DNA from: Echinarachnius parma
Taxonomy: Eukaryota > Echinodermata > Echinoidea > Clypeasteroida > Echinarachniidae
Assembly: GCA_037951105.1 (NCBI GenBank)
Contig: JBAMJV010007972.1
Location: 102,971 to 166,970, forward strand
Direction of reading: 5' to 3'
Length of the DNA stretch: 64,000 bases
Of this stretch, positions 1 through 32,800 are shown in pieces. Every line of letters starts with the position of its first letter. The stretch's first letter is position 1. A program made the position numbers and the translations under genes. The notes under the pieces were generated by a model. It saw only the letters and a program-made list of their open reading frames with translations. It had not been told where the DNA came from and did not search any database.

Positions 1-913
1 TGAAGGGATCTTAGATGTAACCTGTCTCGATTGGCCATGTTTCTCGTTTCCCTTCTAAAGTCACTATTATACACATTTTTTACTGTCAAAGTTTCTTTTT
101 ATGGTAAGACCACATGTATTAAATTAATGCCTCACAGTCACAGTGCTCATTGAATCAGGTCTATTGTAACGTTCCTTGTGGAATGATCAAATTTGATCTA
201 GGCATTCACTCTTCTTGTGAAGCTGAACTTTGTATTCATTGCAGGGGAGTATGTTATTCATGTTGGTCTATTAAAGGAACTACAGCGTCTAGATGGCATA
301 GTTTTCACAATTAGGCTCTCTATACGTATTTTTTCCTCAAGAAAAAGAATTTGGCAGTCATTTCCCATGAAATCAATAAATTTCGGGGTAATTAGTAAAT
401 ATCTAATTGTCCTTGGAACGCCCCTTTTAAATCGCCAAAATGTGACGTCATCTAAAGAACGGACTAATGAACTAAATTCTGTAGATGATGCAAGCCAATG
501 AATTATCAATCACATGTCAATCACGCTGCCAATTCGGGACCCTAAATGTGGGCGGGGCGTAAACTGGCTGCTAAGTGAGATTTGGCATCAGAAAATTAGT
601 CTAAAATCACTACTCTACTGTGTTTTTTTTTTCATGGAGTTTTTTTTTCGGCAGACCTATTTTACAAGTCATCAACTATGGAATAAGTGCCAAAGTACGA
701 TGTATTCTTTAGTTCCTTTAAGAGCAGATAATGGCAACCCCATCCTATTTCAAAAGACCTACATGTAAATCAAATCTGCATCTGCTTAATCAACAATGCA
801 ATAATGCAACAATGTTATCCCTGATCCCTTGATTTGAATCAATTATGCATTCTCAAAAGATTGAATTCGGTTGGAAAGATTGATATTTTATTTCATCTCA
901 TTTTGGTCCACAG
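1..913. other. Upstream intron sequence of the thioredoxin reductase gene, no exon seen
   Basis: Ends at the TCCACAG acceptor of the first recognised exon. I looked for the FAD-binding Gly-rich exon (GGGSGG) that should precede it and did not find it, so the start of the gene lies to the left of the window. No other coding or structured signal was seen. Confidence 0.6.
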
Positions 914-12351
<11,438 letters not shown>

Positions 12352-13176
12352 ATGGTCATTTCCTCTGTCCAAGGACAAGGTCATATATAAGAGCCTGGAT
12401 TTATTAAAGGTTGTGCCTTCCATCAGCCTGTTGTCTATAATAATAATAATAATAATGATATAAATACTTTTATAGCGCACTTCTCTTAGACTAAAGACGT
12501 ACATACTCAAGGCACTACAAAACATTACAAAAACAAAGATCATTCAACAGTGAAGTCTCTCTTCAGAATATATATACAGTTATATTATTAGCTTTGGGTA
12601 AATAAAATACTACCTTCACATCCTTCTGTAACATGCTATACAAACTTGTTGAATGGAGATTGTTGTATCTTGTAGGCAATTTGCTTACAAACATCATGAA
12701 AGTTAGTATGGATCAATCGGCGCATCTCCATTGAAAGTTTTGCATTTCATTAACCCATTGGCTGTAGGAATTGTAGTATCTTTTAATAGGCAATGGTTAT
12801 TAACAAACATAATAAAAGTTATTATACATTGCTGGTCTCCGACTGTGACTTGCATCTACATGTATTCAAGAACGTACATGTACTTTGAGTTTACAACTTG
12901 TAAATTATGATTTAAATCATCATTCTGTAAACAATTGATAGTATTCCCAATCAATTTGATATTTGTTTAAATATTGAAGAATACATTAAATAATGAGGAT
13001 GTATGTATGCATTTGTATAATAACCCGATTCCTTAGAAATTGTAAAATTCCCATAGACTTTGTACATAGCCCACCAGGTTTTCTGTAGGCAAGAGGGTAA
13101 TTAGTTGATGAGATGGCTCTTATATATGGCTTATAAGGAAATGACCAGTCGCTAATATGTTATAGTTTGTATTTGA

Positions 13177-13246
13177 GACCATGTTTTTATGATGGCAAAT
13201 CTGGAAACCGTAACCTGGTGAGATTAGCTTGATGGTCAGCATGGTC
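13177..13246 (+). promoter_or_regulatory. SECIS element in the thioredoxin reductase 3' UTR
   Basis: Hairpin with all SECIS landmarks. Basal helix GACCATG (13177-13183) pairs with CATGGTC (13240-13246). An internal loop follows, then the non-Watson-Crick core ATGA (13189-13192) opposite TGAT (13230-13233). Helix II pairs GGCAAATCT with AGATTAGCT, 8 of 9 positions including one G-U. An AAA bulge lies 11 nt after the core quartet, followed by a short CC/GG mini-helix, suggesting form 2. It directs Sec insertion at the UGA 846 nt upstream. Pairing was done by eye, not folded by software. Confidence 0.88.
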
Positions 13247-13304
13247 AAAATTGTTTGTTGTAGTTTTATTAAAATAGTATTATATAATCTGATTGTATCA
13301 TGGC

Positions 13305-13310
13305 AATAAA
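13305..13310 (+). terminator. Candidate polyadenylation signal AATAAA of TXNRD
   Basis: First AATAAA downstream of the SECIS element, about 60 bp past it. An earlier AATAAA near 12600 would cut the SECIS off and is therefore unlikely for the functional mRNA. Confidence 0.5.
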
Positions 13311-13627
13311 AATAGCTTGTATTTATATAGCACACTTTTTACCTGGGTAGTGTGCGTGTGTATTCAGGTCTTGGTTCAATTTTATGTTTGTATGGGATGC
13401 TGTTTTTCGACATGAATCAATTAATATATATGTAGTTTTTTATGTGTGCTAAAAGCAATTTTGTGGTATCTCAATGGATCGAAGCAAAATCTCATTTGTG
13501 CCTTGTATTACAATACAATGGTTATAGCTTTTTACACCACTTATTTTTGCTGGAAATAGGTAGAAAATTAAAAAATATTGTTTTAACTGTTGTCAGTACA
13601 TTCAAGCAAATGCATTTATTTAAAAGG

Positions 13628-13815
13628 AACCACCACCCAAAAATAATATTCTTATAAATGAAATGTAATAATTTTCGTAGTCCATTCCACCAACAAGTTC
13701 AACAACACACAATTAGCGCTTTGTAGTGATGAATTGCAATGTTTATGAATAACACAACCCGTGCCATGTGTTGGACATCTATTTAACATCAAACAATGGG
13801 ACCAAAACATATTAA
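13628..13815. repeat. Dispersed repeat (copy at 51885-52290)
   Basis: Starts AACCACCACCCAAAAATAAT, shared with 51893. The 51885 copy has about 190 bp of extra internal sequence. Directly abuts a TTAAAGGGA element. Confidence 0.7.
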
Positions 13816-14176
13816 AGGGACTTAATATAAAATTTTAATTCTAGCGGTTCCCTCATACCTTGTTGTATTCGTATTAACAATAAAATCATGGGACCGGTTT
13901 CGGTTTTTCAAATTTCCCTTTCGTTACAAAGATATGTACGATCGAAGTATTCAGATAAGGAAAACTCCCGTGGAGTTTGGAAACCGTGTACAAAGTGAGT
14001 GCAGTGAGTTAGTGAATATCACTTTGCATTTTCGCTCATTACTTGGCCATGCAATGTCCATTTGACTTGAAATTTTCACACAATACCCTGTGGACATATG
14101 AGATAACAACAATATACATTGCATCAACCCTTCATCACTTTTTGCACATGTCAACAAAGTTACTAGATCCCTTTAA
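13811..14176. mobile_element. MITE family 1 (TTAAAGGGA ends), copy 1
   Basis: Begins TTAAAGGGACTTAAT and ends TAGATCCCTTTAA. The interior, with AACAATAAAATCATGGGACC and TGCACATGTCAACAAAGTTA, recurs at 21650, 29227, 49459, 50038 and 57530. Non-coding, about 0.37 kb. Confidence 0.85.
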
Positions 14177-14527
14177 CCCTGTGTTGTTCTTTATGTGGTG
14201 GTCCCTTTTAATAATCATGGTGTTAAATATCTATCTTCCATATTCATAATTCTCACAATTATAAACCAGTTATAGTTCCTTATTTCCCTACTTCCTAAAT
14301 ATTGAGAAGAAACGTATGTTTTGTAAATAAATATATTATTATGTTGTGCTTATTGCAAAGCAGATTATGATAATAAATTTAATATTGAACATAAAGAATG
14401 TGTTAATCTAATTATTTTGCCCCTAAATCTCCTGATGGATTTATGGTGCCCATTCCCCAGTTAGTGTGTGAGTTGGTCTCGATGGTGGTCAAAGTGTTCC
14501 TATTGGGTTGGATCCATTGCAATTAAT

Positions 14528-15065
14528 CAAAGGACAATGAACTCGGACAATTCATTGCTTGTACTATAAGACACTAAATAGGATGAATAGTCTCTGAAAG
14601 TTTGAACACAATTGGTCAAGAAATAAGAAAACTATGGCTCTTTGGAATTAGCCATTTATTTTTTATGAGTGACTCAACAAATTGGCAACGCACTCTGGCA
14701 AAGTTATGGACAACTCCCCATACATTTCGTACCAACAATTTAAATTTGTTTTAATTTTCTCAAAATAATTACATGTTCACCCTTCATTTGAGTTTTTGTA
14801 GAATACATCTATACACAACATATTATGAGTTTGGGGAATGGAAAAGTTTGACTATGAATAAAATGGAAAAATATGAACATTTGTGTACAGATCGAACAGG
14901 GAGTAGTCCACAAACTTATTAGAGGGCGTTGCCAATTTGAGTCCTCCATATAAATAAATTGACATCTTCATAGAGCCATAATGTCTTTGTTTCTTGCCCA
15001 ATTATCCTCTAACTTACAAAGATTATTCCTCCTATGAAAGCAAAACTTTTGCTTCGGTTTCATTG
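14528..15065. mobile_element. Foldback element family (copy at 53380-53922)
   Basis: Starts AAAGGACAATGAACT and ends near CGGTTTCATTG. Both halves carry inverted versions of CTATGGCTCTTTG and TTGGCAACGCACTCT. The same structure recurs at 53380-53922. Confidence 0.8.
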
Positions 15066-15594
15066 TACGTTAATAATGTAGATTGTAGGAGAATTCAATT
15101 GTTCTTATATTTCTCAATTTTCTGAATTTGACTCCGATTCATAATAATAAATAATACTTGACTAATACATGTATATATAATTAGGTATGTTTATTGCATA
15201 TATGTTTTTGTGTGAGCGTGCGCGAGTGTGTGTGTGTTTGGGGTATAGGCTACACCAGATTAAGGTTCTTGCTAACATTATTTATTTAACTAATTTCTCT
15301 AAGGCCGATCATGTCCATGAATAAAACGAAATCCAATCTCATACACATAAACTTTTGCGGAACGCACACAATCTCACCCTAATCATAAACGGCAGTCAAG
15401 AAAATTATCAAAATTTGAGACAAGCCGAGTGGACAAATATTTTCTTTCTCGACAAATGAATGTGGCCAAAATCTTACTAAATCAAAAAAACATACACATG
15501 CCTTTCCTTACAAATTAGTGTTAAAACAAAACTAGATATTAGTAGATGGGGGAATAGGTAAAATTGTTATAAGTAAGCAGATCAATTTACTTGG

Positions 15595-15745
15595 TCGGGT
15601 AGCCTTCGCGACATTGGCAGCATATGGCTAGTATGCTCCCCGGGGAGTTGAGAAAGTACGCAATATCATTGTGTGAGTTTGAACTGTATGTATACCTGAT
15701 GACCATGGGTAATAATACCTGCGCTCAGAAACCCTGTAATAACAA
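15595..15745. repeat. Dispersed repeat, inverted relative of 9125-9300
   Basis: CTAGTATGCTCCCCGGGGAG and CTGATGACCATGGGTAATAA match the 9125-9300 copy in reverse. The rest of 15066-16920 shows no gene, only unrecognised AT-rich sequence. Confidence 0.5.
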
Positions 15746-16944
15746 ATGCAAGCTATTATTTATTATTATCAAAGACCCTAGGAAGGATGATTAGATAGTT
15801 ATGATACAACCATGAATGATGAATCATAATTCTTGTAACCACTTTCCTGCATGGATGTATTATTTCCAAAAGCTGCATATAGAGCATTACTGCAACCACG
15901 GGCATAACTAAATACATAAACCGTCGAAATTTACCATTTAAAAAATTAAAACCGCAAACATTCTGAAAAAACAACCGACCAGCAATATTTCATTTAAATG
16001 CGATGAATACACAGCCTATAATAAAGCTATATATTCTGCCCCTTCGGAATCGCCGAGACCCCGGCCGATCGATCAGTTCGGTTTCTCTCTCTCTTCCCTA
16101 ATGCCCATCTCTGTAATTGTTCTTTTTGGCACACGTCATATATTCATAGATTTATTCGATTGCGTCAGTTACATAGTCGGCATCGTACAGATGGACGGGT
16201 ATTCTAAAAAGATTCGTCGAGAAGTATTATGAGGAGAAGACTTGAGAAAGACTTACGTAATAGTGTTAGGTGTATTTTGACGCAAGTGTAAGAGGATATA
16301 ATGGGAAGAGGTGCATAATACCTTGTACTCTGTCTCCTTCACAAATAATAACAATTAAAAAAAAACAATAACACATAAAACAAGGTAAAACAAAACTAAG
16401 ACAGGAATTATTGTTGACGCAAGAGATAGCGATTCGATCTTTTTTTTCCTCGTAGATAATTAGATTTTGTTGGTTTATCCGGCACTATAATAGTCACATC
16501 TTTGAAATGTCTTCCTTTTATATTTTCGTCAACGGCTCTTTGCGGATGAAACCCTGGGGATGAAATCTGGAAGACACTTATATACGATGGTTCACTTTGC
16601 GACATTATATATAAAGGGAAGGTTGTAATAAATATGATAATCATGTATAGATCTACGTGACCACTGACGTTGACGAAGCTATCTAACATCTAACAAAGCA
16701 GACAAACAGTATTTTCTCCGAAATGTACATGTGACAGACATAAACAAAAATACAAACGAACAAAAAACATATTTTCGGAATGTTCATCAAATTAAAAAAG
16801 GACGACCGGATTTTATGGGAAAACTGGTCTAGTATTTGATAGCATCCTTCAGTCGATCAGGGGACATATAGTTATCTCTCCAATCACATTGCTGCTTCTC
16901 GCGTTGACATACTCGCAAATAGACAGACAAATCCACCTCGTTAT

Positions 16945-17092
16945 GGGGGGGGGGGGGGGGGGGGGGGGGTCCTTTAATATTATGACGTCATACTATCCAC
17001 CCCCATCCCGATATTATGTAGAGAACGGGTGAGAAAAAAAATCGTCAAAGAACCCTTGAAGCATTGGCTGATTTTTCGGACTAACTCGCAAA
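16945..17092. repeat. Poly(G)25 followed by dispersed repeat (copy at 50492-50610)
   Basis: A run of 25 G at 16945-16969, then GTCCTTTAATATTATGACGT and further sequence also found at 50492-50610, where the long G run is absent. Confidence 0.8.
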
Positions 17093-17286
17093 TGACAGAG
17101 CCTTAGTATTGGTTCCAAGAATGTTAGCAGTATAACAATAATCCGGGAGCAAACCGCACCTGAACTCAAATAAAAAAGAAACAATACACATTTTCCCAAA
17201 CTTATTTTTATTCCATCGTGACTTACGTCAGAGACGTCTTTCTTACGTAAGCGTGGTAAAGACCAATCGGTTAAAAAAAAAAAAAA

Positions 17287-17620
17287 GTCTCTCTTACTCC
17301 TATTATCTTTTAATTTATTTAATTTGTTTGCCCTTCTTACGTTATTTACATTTTAAGAATAAAACTTAATTTTTCAAGATATTCCAATAGTTTGTTTCAA
17401 TAGAAAAGGATTTTTGTTACAATTCATCATGATCTCTGAGAACGGTTTAAGAAATGGCATGCATGATGATCGAAACATGAAGTAATCAGAAATATTGCCT
17501 AACGTCTTTTGTATTGAAACAAACTATTGGAATATCTTGAAAATTAAGCTTTATTCTTAAAATGAAGAACGTAAGAAGGGCAAACAAAGCAGAAAAAGTA
17601 AAAGTAGGAGTAGGAGAGAC
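17287..17620. repeat. Foldback hairpin, about 130-bp arms
   Basis: GTCTCTCTTACTCCTA at 17287 and ATATTCCAATAGTTTGTTTC at 17380 are both matched inverted in the right half (17520-17620), leaving a spacer of about 100 bp. Confidence 0.85.
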
Positions 17621-18339
17621 GTTCTCGTGAAAACAATACAAAATAAAGCATTGTATAATTGAATCGTAATCATGATGCCAACATCTTCCCGAAGACCCTT
17701 GTGGCTCAGAAGTATTACTTTATTGTAATTATTCCTTTGACAAATAAGTTGGGTACACCTCAAACTCTCTCAATAATGATTAAAACAATATCAACTAATT
17801 GTTTTAATTTTTTTTTCGATTTGAAAGAACCCATTATTTGCTTTAATTTGATACATAATTAGAGAGTCAAATTTTCGATCCTAGCAGAATCTTTTTAAGA
17901 GGCTAAGTGACCTAATGTGATACATAATTATCATACATATTTATGACAAATTGACAATATGATATGATTATGGTCACTTGAATTTTTGGCTGATGTATGA
18001 AAATGAATATAAACATTATACAAACATATATTATAGCCTGCCTATACATTATAGTGGTCACCAAAAGTGATCCCTTTCAGCGAAAACCAATTTAATGGAA
18101 CCTATCTATAGAGGTCACCTGTCCACAGGGGCCACTTTTCTTGTTTCCCTTGGATGGTCACTATAATGCGCAGGTTTTTGTTGACGCATGGAAAGTTGCG
18201 TGGTCTTCAGTCGCTGACGTACTAATTGGTGGCGTTGGGGCATTCGAGCGTGCAAGTGTCCTCAAGACATAATACAAAATACCCTCGTCATTATAATCGG
18301 ATAGGGGTTACCAATCGATGGGGGTATGGTTGGAGGGGG

Positions 18340-18347
18340 TATATATT
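18340..18347 (+). promoter_or_regulatory. Possible TATA box of the GH9 gene
   Basis: TATATATT in a G-rich context about 25-30 bp before the start of the inferred 5' UTR exon. Position-based inference only; no transcript evidence is available. Confidence 0.35.
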
Positions 18348-18369
18348 CGGGAGAGTCTCGGAACTCTCT

Positions 18370-18725
18370 CAAGAAACTGTCTCGAATCCTCTGCTGGTCA
18401 GAGGGAACTCTCTCCGAAGAACAAAATCATCTTAAAACTTTCGATTCTCAACGTTGATACTTTTTCATCGCATCGTTTTTTATGCTTATATTCACTGCAA
18501 ACAACGATTATATTTGTTTCCGAAAGAAAAACAATATCATCTTGCAACTTTCGATTCTCAACTTGTACTTATTTTCATCGCATCATTTTACTCACTTTGA
18601 GGAACGATTATCTTTGTTTACAGCAACATTTCTTCCACACACATCGTTTTTTTGATCAGTTATTTTATTCGTTTTTGTCATTTCAACAACTTTCCGCTTC
18701 TACAGTTTGTCTGCCGAAGAACGAC
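18370..18725 (+). other. Inferred 5' UTR exon of the GH9 gene
   Basis: Ends at a strong donor (GAC|GTAAGT, 18726) that pairs with the acceptor TTTTCAG at 19711-19717, 56 bp before the start codon. It contains two copies, 110 bp apart, of an ATCATCTT-AACTTTCGATTCTCAAC segment (18422 and 18532). The implied intron holds a family 3 element. Confidence 0.4.
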
Positions 18726-18872
18726 GTAAGTTTATTCCACAATTATTTTGTTTGAAATATTTATTTTTCTGACACCGTCCTCTTAATAATAAAGCTACAT
18801 TATAATGACCATTAATTAATATTAATTTCTTTATAAAAAAACGTATATATTTTTTTAACTATAACTATATAT

Positions 18873-19517
18873 TTTAAAGGGACAGACCCTCTATTGCAAG
18901 CCAAATTTCAAAAGTTGCGAGGTTATTGTCTTATATGAAAGAAAATGTCATTTAATAGCATGCCTGAAAAAATTAGGGCTTGAAATCTCTTTTTCGTGGA
19001 GTTATAGACCTAAAACTAATAAACCGTCGTCCAACATTTAATTGTGCATTATACGTGTATGCACCCGGTGAGAAAGTTCGCACACGGATTCCACGGAGTA
19101 CTACATCGCTATGCGTGACCCCTACGTGACCCGCGATAGCCACGTGACCCGCGCATAAATAACAACGGCATAAGCGGATACTAAACAAAATAGCCAAACC
19201 TCGCTTAAACTGACTACATGTAATTACATATTCTTCATTTTTTAGATCTTTTTCCGTGACATACCTTTACAAATGTCGGCGTCACAATACCTATACCAGA
19301 ATCAGTACAATATTGTTGTAATATTATGCTAAATCATGCAGTTAAACTCCTTTATTGACCGATAAATAGTTTGATGGAGGGACGCATTCGTTTTTCATTC
19401 GTAGAATCCAAATTACAGGGCTGTTCGATCTGATTGTTTTTGTGTGTTACATTCATTCCCATCCGTCAACTGGAAACTGTTCAGACGTTTTATAAATGAG
19501 GAACTGTCCCTTTAAAG
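18873..19517. mobile_element. MITE family 3 (TTTAAAGGGACAG ends), intact copy
   Basis: Starts TTTAAAGGGACAGACCCTC and ends GAACTGTCCCTTTAAA. It is the uninterrupted version, in opposite orientation, of the element at 41539-43068, and shows the empty site for the insertion found there. Confidence 0.85.
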
Positions 19518-19773
19518 CAATATTGGTCGTTGTTTAAAATACGTTTTAAGATGGTCAATATAGCCTACATCTTTTAATCGCTCTAAACAGAATAACATTT
19601 CCGTCAGATATTTTTCTAAACTTATAATATCATTTGTTAGTATAGTTCTGTAACCTATGCAATTACAATCTATTTCTAGTTCTAGTTATATGGTAATACT
19701 CATCAACGCCTTTTCAGCATCTAGATTCTTCTACCTGCCTATTGCTATCTCAACCCTTACCCATGCATAGACC

Positions 19774-29213
<9,440 letters not shown>

Positions 29214-29226
29214 ATTGTGATCTTTT

Positions 29227-29578
29227 ATTAAAGGTATCTATTAACTTTGTTGACATGTGCAGAAAGTGATGAATGGTTGATGCAATGTGTATTGCTGTAA
29301 TCCGATATGACCACTGGGCAACGTGTGAAAATTTAACGTTAAATGGATGTATATGGCCGAGTAATGAGCGAAAATGCAAGTGATATTCGCTAACTCATTT
29401 GCACACTGACTTTATACTTAATTTTAACTACCCAGTAGATAGTGGAATATAAATTTGGAAAACTAAGAGATGTTCTATGCTTCTACTTGTAACATGAAAA
29501 CAATGAGGCATGTGAGAGCCGCTAGAGTTCCAAGACGGTTTTGATGATTTTGACAATGTTACTAAATCCCGGCTTTAA
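29227..29578. mobile_element. MITE family 1, copy 3, inverted, abutting the GH9 stop codon
   Basis: Starts 14 bp after the GH9 stop with ATTAAAGGTATCTATTAACT and ends ACTAAATCCCGGCTTTAA, in reverse orientation to copies 1 and 2. Its first bases, ATTAAA (29227-29232), are a possible polyadenylation signal for the gene. Confidence 0.85.
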
Positions 29579-29579
29579 G

Positions 29580-29885
29580 TAATGGGGCGAGATATGCGAT
29601 AATATACTGTTGTTAACTGGTGGTGGAGGGAAAAGCACGGAATGTTCCACTTCCGAGGGATTTTAAATGCTATTGAGGGAAGAGTAAATAAGTCCCGAGA
29701 CGTAGTCGAGGGACTTATTTTCTTCACGAAATAGCATTTTAAATTCCCGAGGGGAACATTCCATTTTCCCGACAGCAAAGTTAACAACTGTTTTATCATC
29801 TGATTGCCATGTAACAGTGCCATGTAATATCAAAAAATATTACATGGCAGCTCATGTACTGTATTTACTAAGTCAGGTGATAACA
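29580..29885. repeat. Foldback repeat family 4 (copy at 60826-61100)
   Basis: GGAATGTTCCACTTCC..TTTTAAATGCTATT in the left half is matched inverted by AATAGCATTTTAAATTCCC..GGAACATTCC in the right half. A second copy in the opposite orientation lies at 60826-61100. Confidence 0.8.
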
Positions 29886-31072
29886 AGAGATATTCACCTT
29901 GTTCAGAATGTTGACGTGACTATATTATATGGATTTCGTTTGTAAGAAAGTGTAGGACTGAAATACGTTCATTGTCTTTTGAAATGAGTCATTTAAATAA
30001 TATTGTGACTATAATTATCACTTAAAGCCATACTAAAATCAGAAATACCCGATATATGCCAACATAACTGTGATTGTTTGAGGTTGAATGAAGTGTAAGT
30101 CCTGCGAAAATATATTTTAAACTTATTTTCCGACAAAATATTGTATGATTCTCATCGTTAGAATAGTCATTAATTTATCTTACAACTGGATTGTGAGAGA
30201 GCATTCTGTGTAATAAAAGTAAGGATAAAATGAAAGAAAATTCTTTTAAACAATAAGAAAAATAAAAATAAATATTATTAAAACAAAAAGAACAACTTTG
30301 AAGAACAGATAATACAAGTCAAGACATGACTGATTTGGAACTATTACAACATTGATTATTTATGTATATTTCTTAAAAGATTAACGGTATGTACTTTTCT
30401 TTATCAATATGATGTATGCATGTACAGCGTGTCCATAAGTTGTACGGTCACTTTGAAATGCTGTGCATTTTCACAAAATGTTTTATAATAAACAAATGAT
30501 GGCTGGTTCCTTTATACAAATGTGTTTTCTTTTTGTTTTCTTTTTCTAGAATCGTCCTTCGTCAGCATTTAAATGATCCATTAACTTCATAAGCTTTTCA
30601 GAAAGTAACATTTGATACTTCAATCACTATACCAATATCATTCGTAATGAGGTGCCATATGTTTCATTGAAAAAAAAACCCCACAGTTTACCTAGTGAAA
30701 AGGAAAAAATGTTGTCATAATTAACCACATTACCCAACTAATTTTTACTACATTCGAAGAGCATTAATGGAACGCCTTTCTTTCGATCATGAATTAATAT
30801 CTCCATATTTCGGAGATATTTGAAAAATCGAAACCCACTTACTCATCCTGTAACCATAAACCAAACAACAAGGTACACAAGGGACATGTGTGAGTTTCGA
30901 GTGATTTTGGTTGAATTTTACAACGTTATTGGATCACTTTAATGTCTTATAAGGGGGGACGGGGGTTGTAGTAGGATATTGAGAGATGAAGAGGAGAGGA
31001 AAGGGAGAGATAGACAACAGGAGAAAGGAAAATATTGAGAAGAATATAAACCCTATATAACAGTCACACAAA
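29886..31072. other. Intergenic, nothing recognised
   Basis: AT-rich sequence with no reading frame, hairpin or repeat that I can support; an AATAAA lies near 30213. Confidence 0.5.
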
Positions 31073-31189
31073 CGCATGCGAGCATACACACACATACGCA
31101 TATACATGCACACACGCATACACACACACACGCACACACACACACACATACACACGCATACACACACACATACAAACACACACGCACAC

Positions 31190-31236
<47 letters not shown>

Positions 31237-31250
31237 CTCACACACTACAC
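31073..31250. repeat. (CA)n microsatellite, interrupted
   Basis: About 175 bp of CA dinucleotides with G and T interruptions. The apparent His/Thr and Cys/Val reading frames here are artefacts. Confidence 0.95.
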
Positions 31251-31385
31251 ACAAACATTTACATGACCTTATATGTTGGTTTGTGTGCATGGATAAATTA
31301 TGTGTTGGTATGTATGCGTATGTCAAGAATGATCATTTAATCCCAAATTTATGTCACTCATGGCTTTGAACAGGATCGTATAATG

Positions 31386-31527
31386 TGTGGCGACAATTTG
31401 TGGTGTTAGCTCCCTGCACAAATTGTCGGCGACAATTTGTGCAGGAGGCGACAATTTGTGGTGTCAGCTCCCTGCACAAATTGTAGCCGACGACAATTTG
31501 TGCAGGGACGACATTTTGTGGTGCAAC
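31386..31527. repeat. CGACAATTTGTG/CACAAATTGTCG palindromic-word cluster
   Basis: Two tandem copies of a unit in which GCGACAATTTGTG alternates with its complement CACAAATTGTCG, with CTCCCTGCAC between. Resembles a small relative of the word-filled elements, but no terminal repeats were identified. Confidence 0.7.
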
Positions 31528-32800
31528 ATCAGTGTTGTATGATAATGTATGTTCGTTGTTTCACTTATTACGTCAAACATATATTTAGACCTACATAGAA
31601 AAGACTTAATTATCTAGAAAAATTAGCTTGTAGTAATATACATTTCAAAAGTTGGTTTAATAACAATATCAAATACACTTCATGTCCACTCGTCATACGC
31701 GTATGGTTTGAAATAAGTCCTAGATTCAACGCGGTTAAACAAAATTCTGATCTATTAATCTTTCTTTATCATCCATCAATATATCTCATAAGATATGACA
31801 TTTTGAAAACAATTGTATATTCAATTACTCTATTTAGCAAAAGAATTGCGTAAAAACACACAATACGTCAATTTATGTTGATTTAAAGGTGATATCTTTA
31901 ATAAAGTGATTCATTAATGATTAACTTTGTAAAATTCAACCAAAATCATTTGGAGCGTTCAAACTTCTCTTGTATGTGTACGTTGTTGTTTGGCTTATGG
32001 CAGCATGATAATGAAATGGGTTTTGATTTTACAAATGCCTCCTTATTATATAGATATTCATGATTGAATTTGAACATTTCTATAGACGCTTTCGACCATA
32101 GTCCAGAGCATCCGAACTCGGATACCGTATTTGTCGGTGTATTAACCGCACCTTTTTTCTCCAAAAAAAAGGTACTTCACGCGAACGATCAGAATAAAAT
32201 CAGACATTGATTTGTTATGTTTTTGCTAGGTCAATTTTTTTCAATGAACATCTCACATATTCTCAAGAATCTTACAATGAAATTGGTTTATGATTGAAGT
32301 CTCAAATATTACTTTTGGATAAATACAAAGTTAATTAAATGGACCACTTTAACCCTTTGCATAATTCAACGAACACGATGGTAATGTTTACCAAATTACC
32401 TATTAACTAAAATCTTATATACCGATTGCTTTCCCTGTAAGTATTATGGTCATTATCGGTGACACATATTTGTTTCTGGATTACTATTCCCTATTGATAT
32501 TTCGCCTTATTTTTATTATTTCAAACATAGGGAAACTGACCAGAAGTATATCATATAAAGGGGGAAATATGTACAATGTACAAGAGACTTATTATACACA
32601 CGTTATCAGGAACCAGTATAATACGAGCTATGTTTCGTCACTGATTCTTTCTTCCGTTTTAATTGTATTTTTCATTTCATTTAATTTATTTTGCAACTTT
32701 CATCAAAACATAACATATACTACAAATCATGAATATCACAATTATGATTAATTACATTAAACAATTGTATACAAAATAAGTAAATAAAGAATAACTATAC
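31528..32800. other. Intergenic, nothing recognised
   Basis: AT-rich DNA; short frames near 31946 (minus) and 32446 (plus) show no family features. Confidence 0.5.

Noticed and set aside
16408..16689. 93-residue minus-strand frame
   Set aside because: No recognisable domain, no splice context, and AT-rich composition like the surroundings.
18226..18755. Plus-strand frames of 69 and 145 residues
   Set aside because: Overlap in two frames; the region fits better as promoter and 5' UTR of the cellulase.
30934..31369. Cys/Val-rich and His/Thr-rich frames
   Set aside because: CA microsatellite artefacts.
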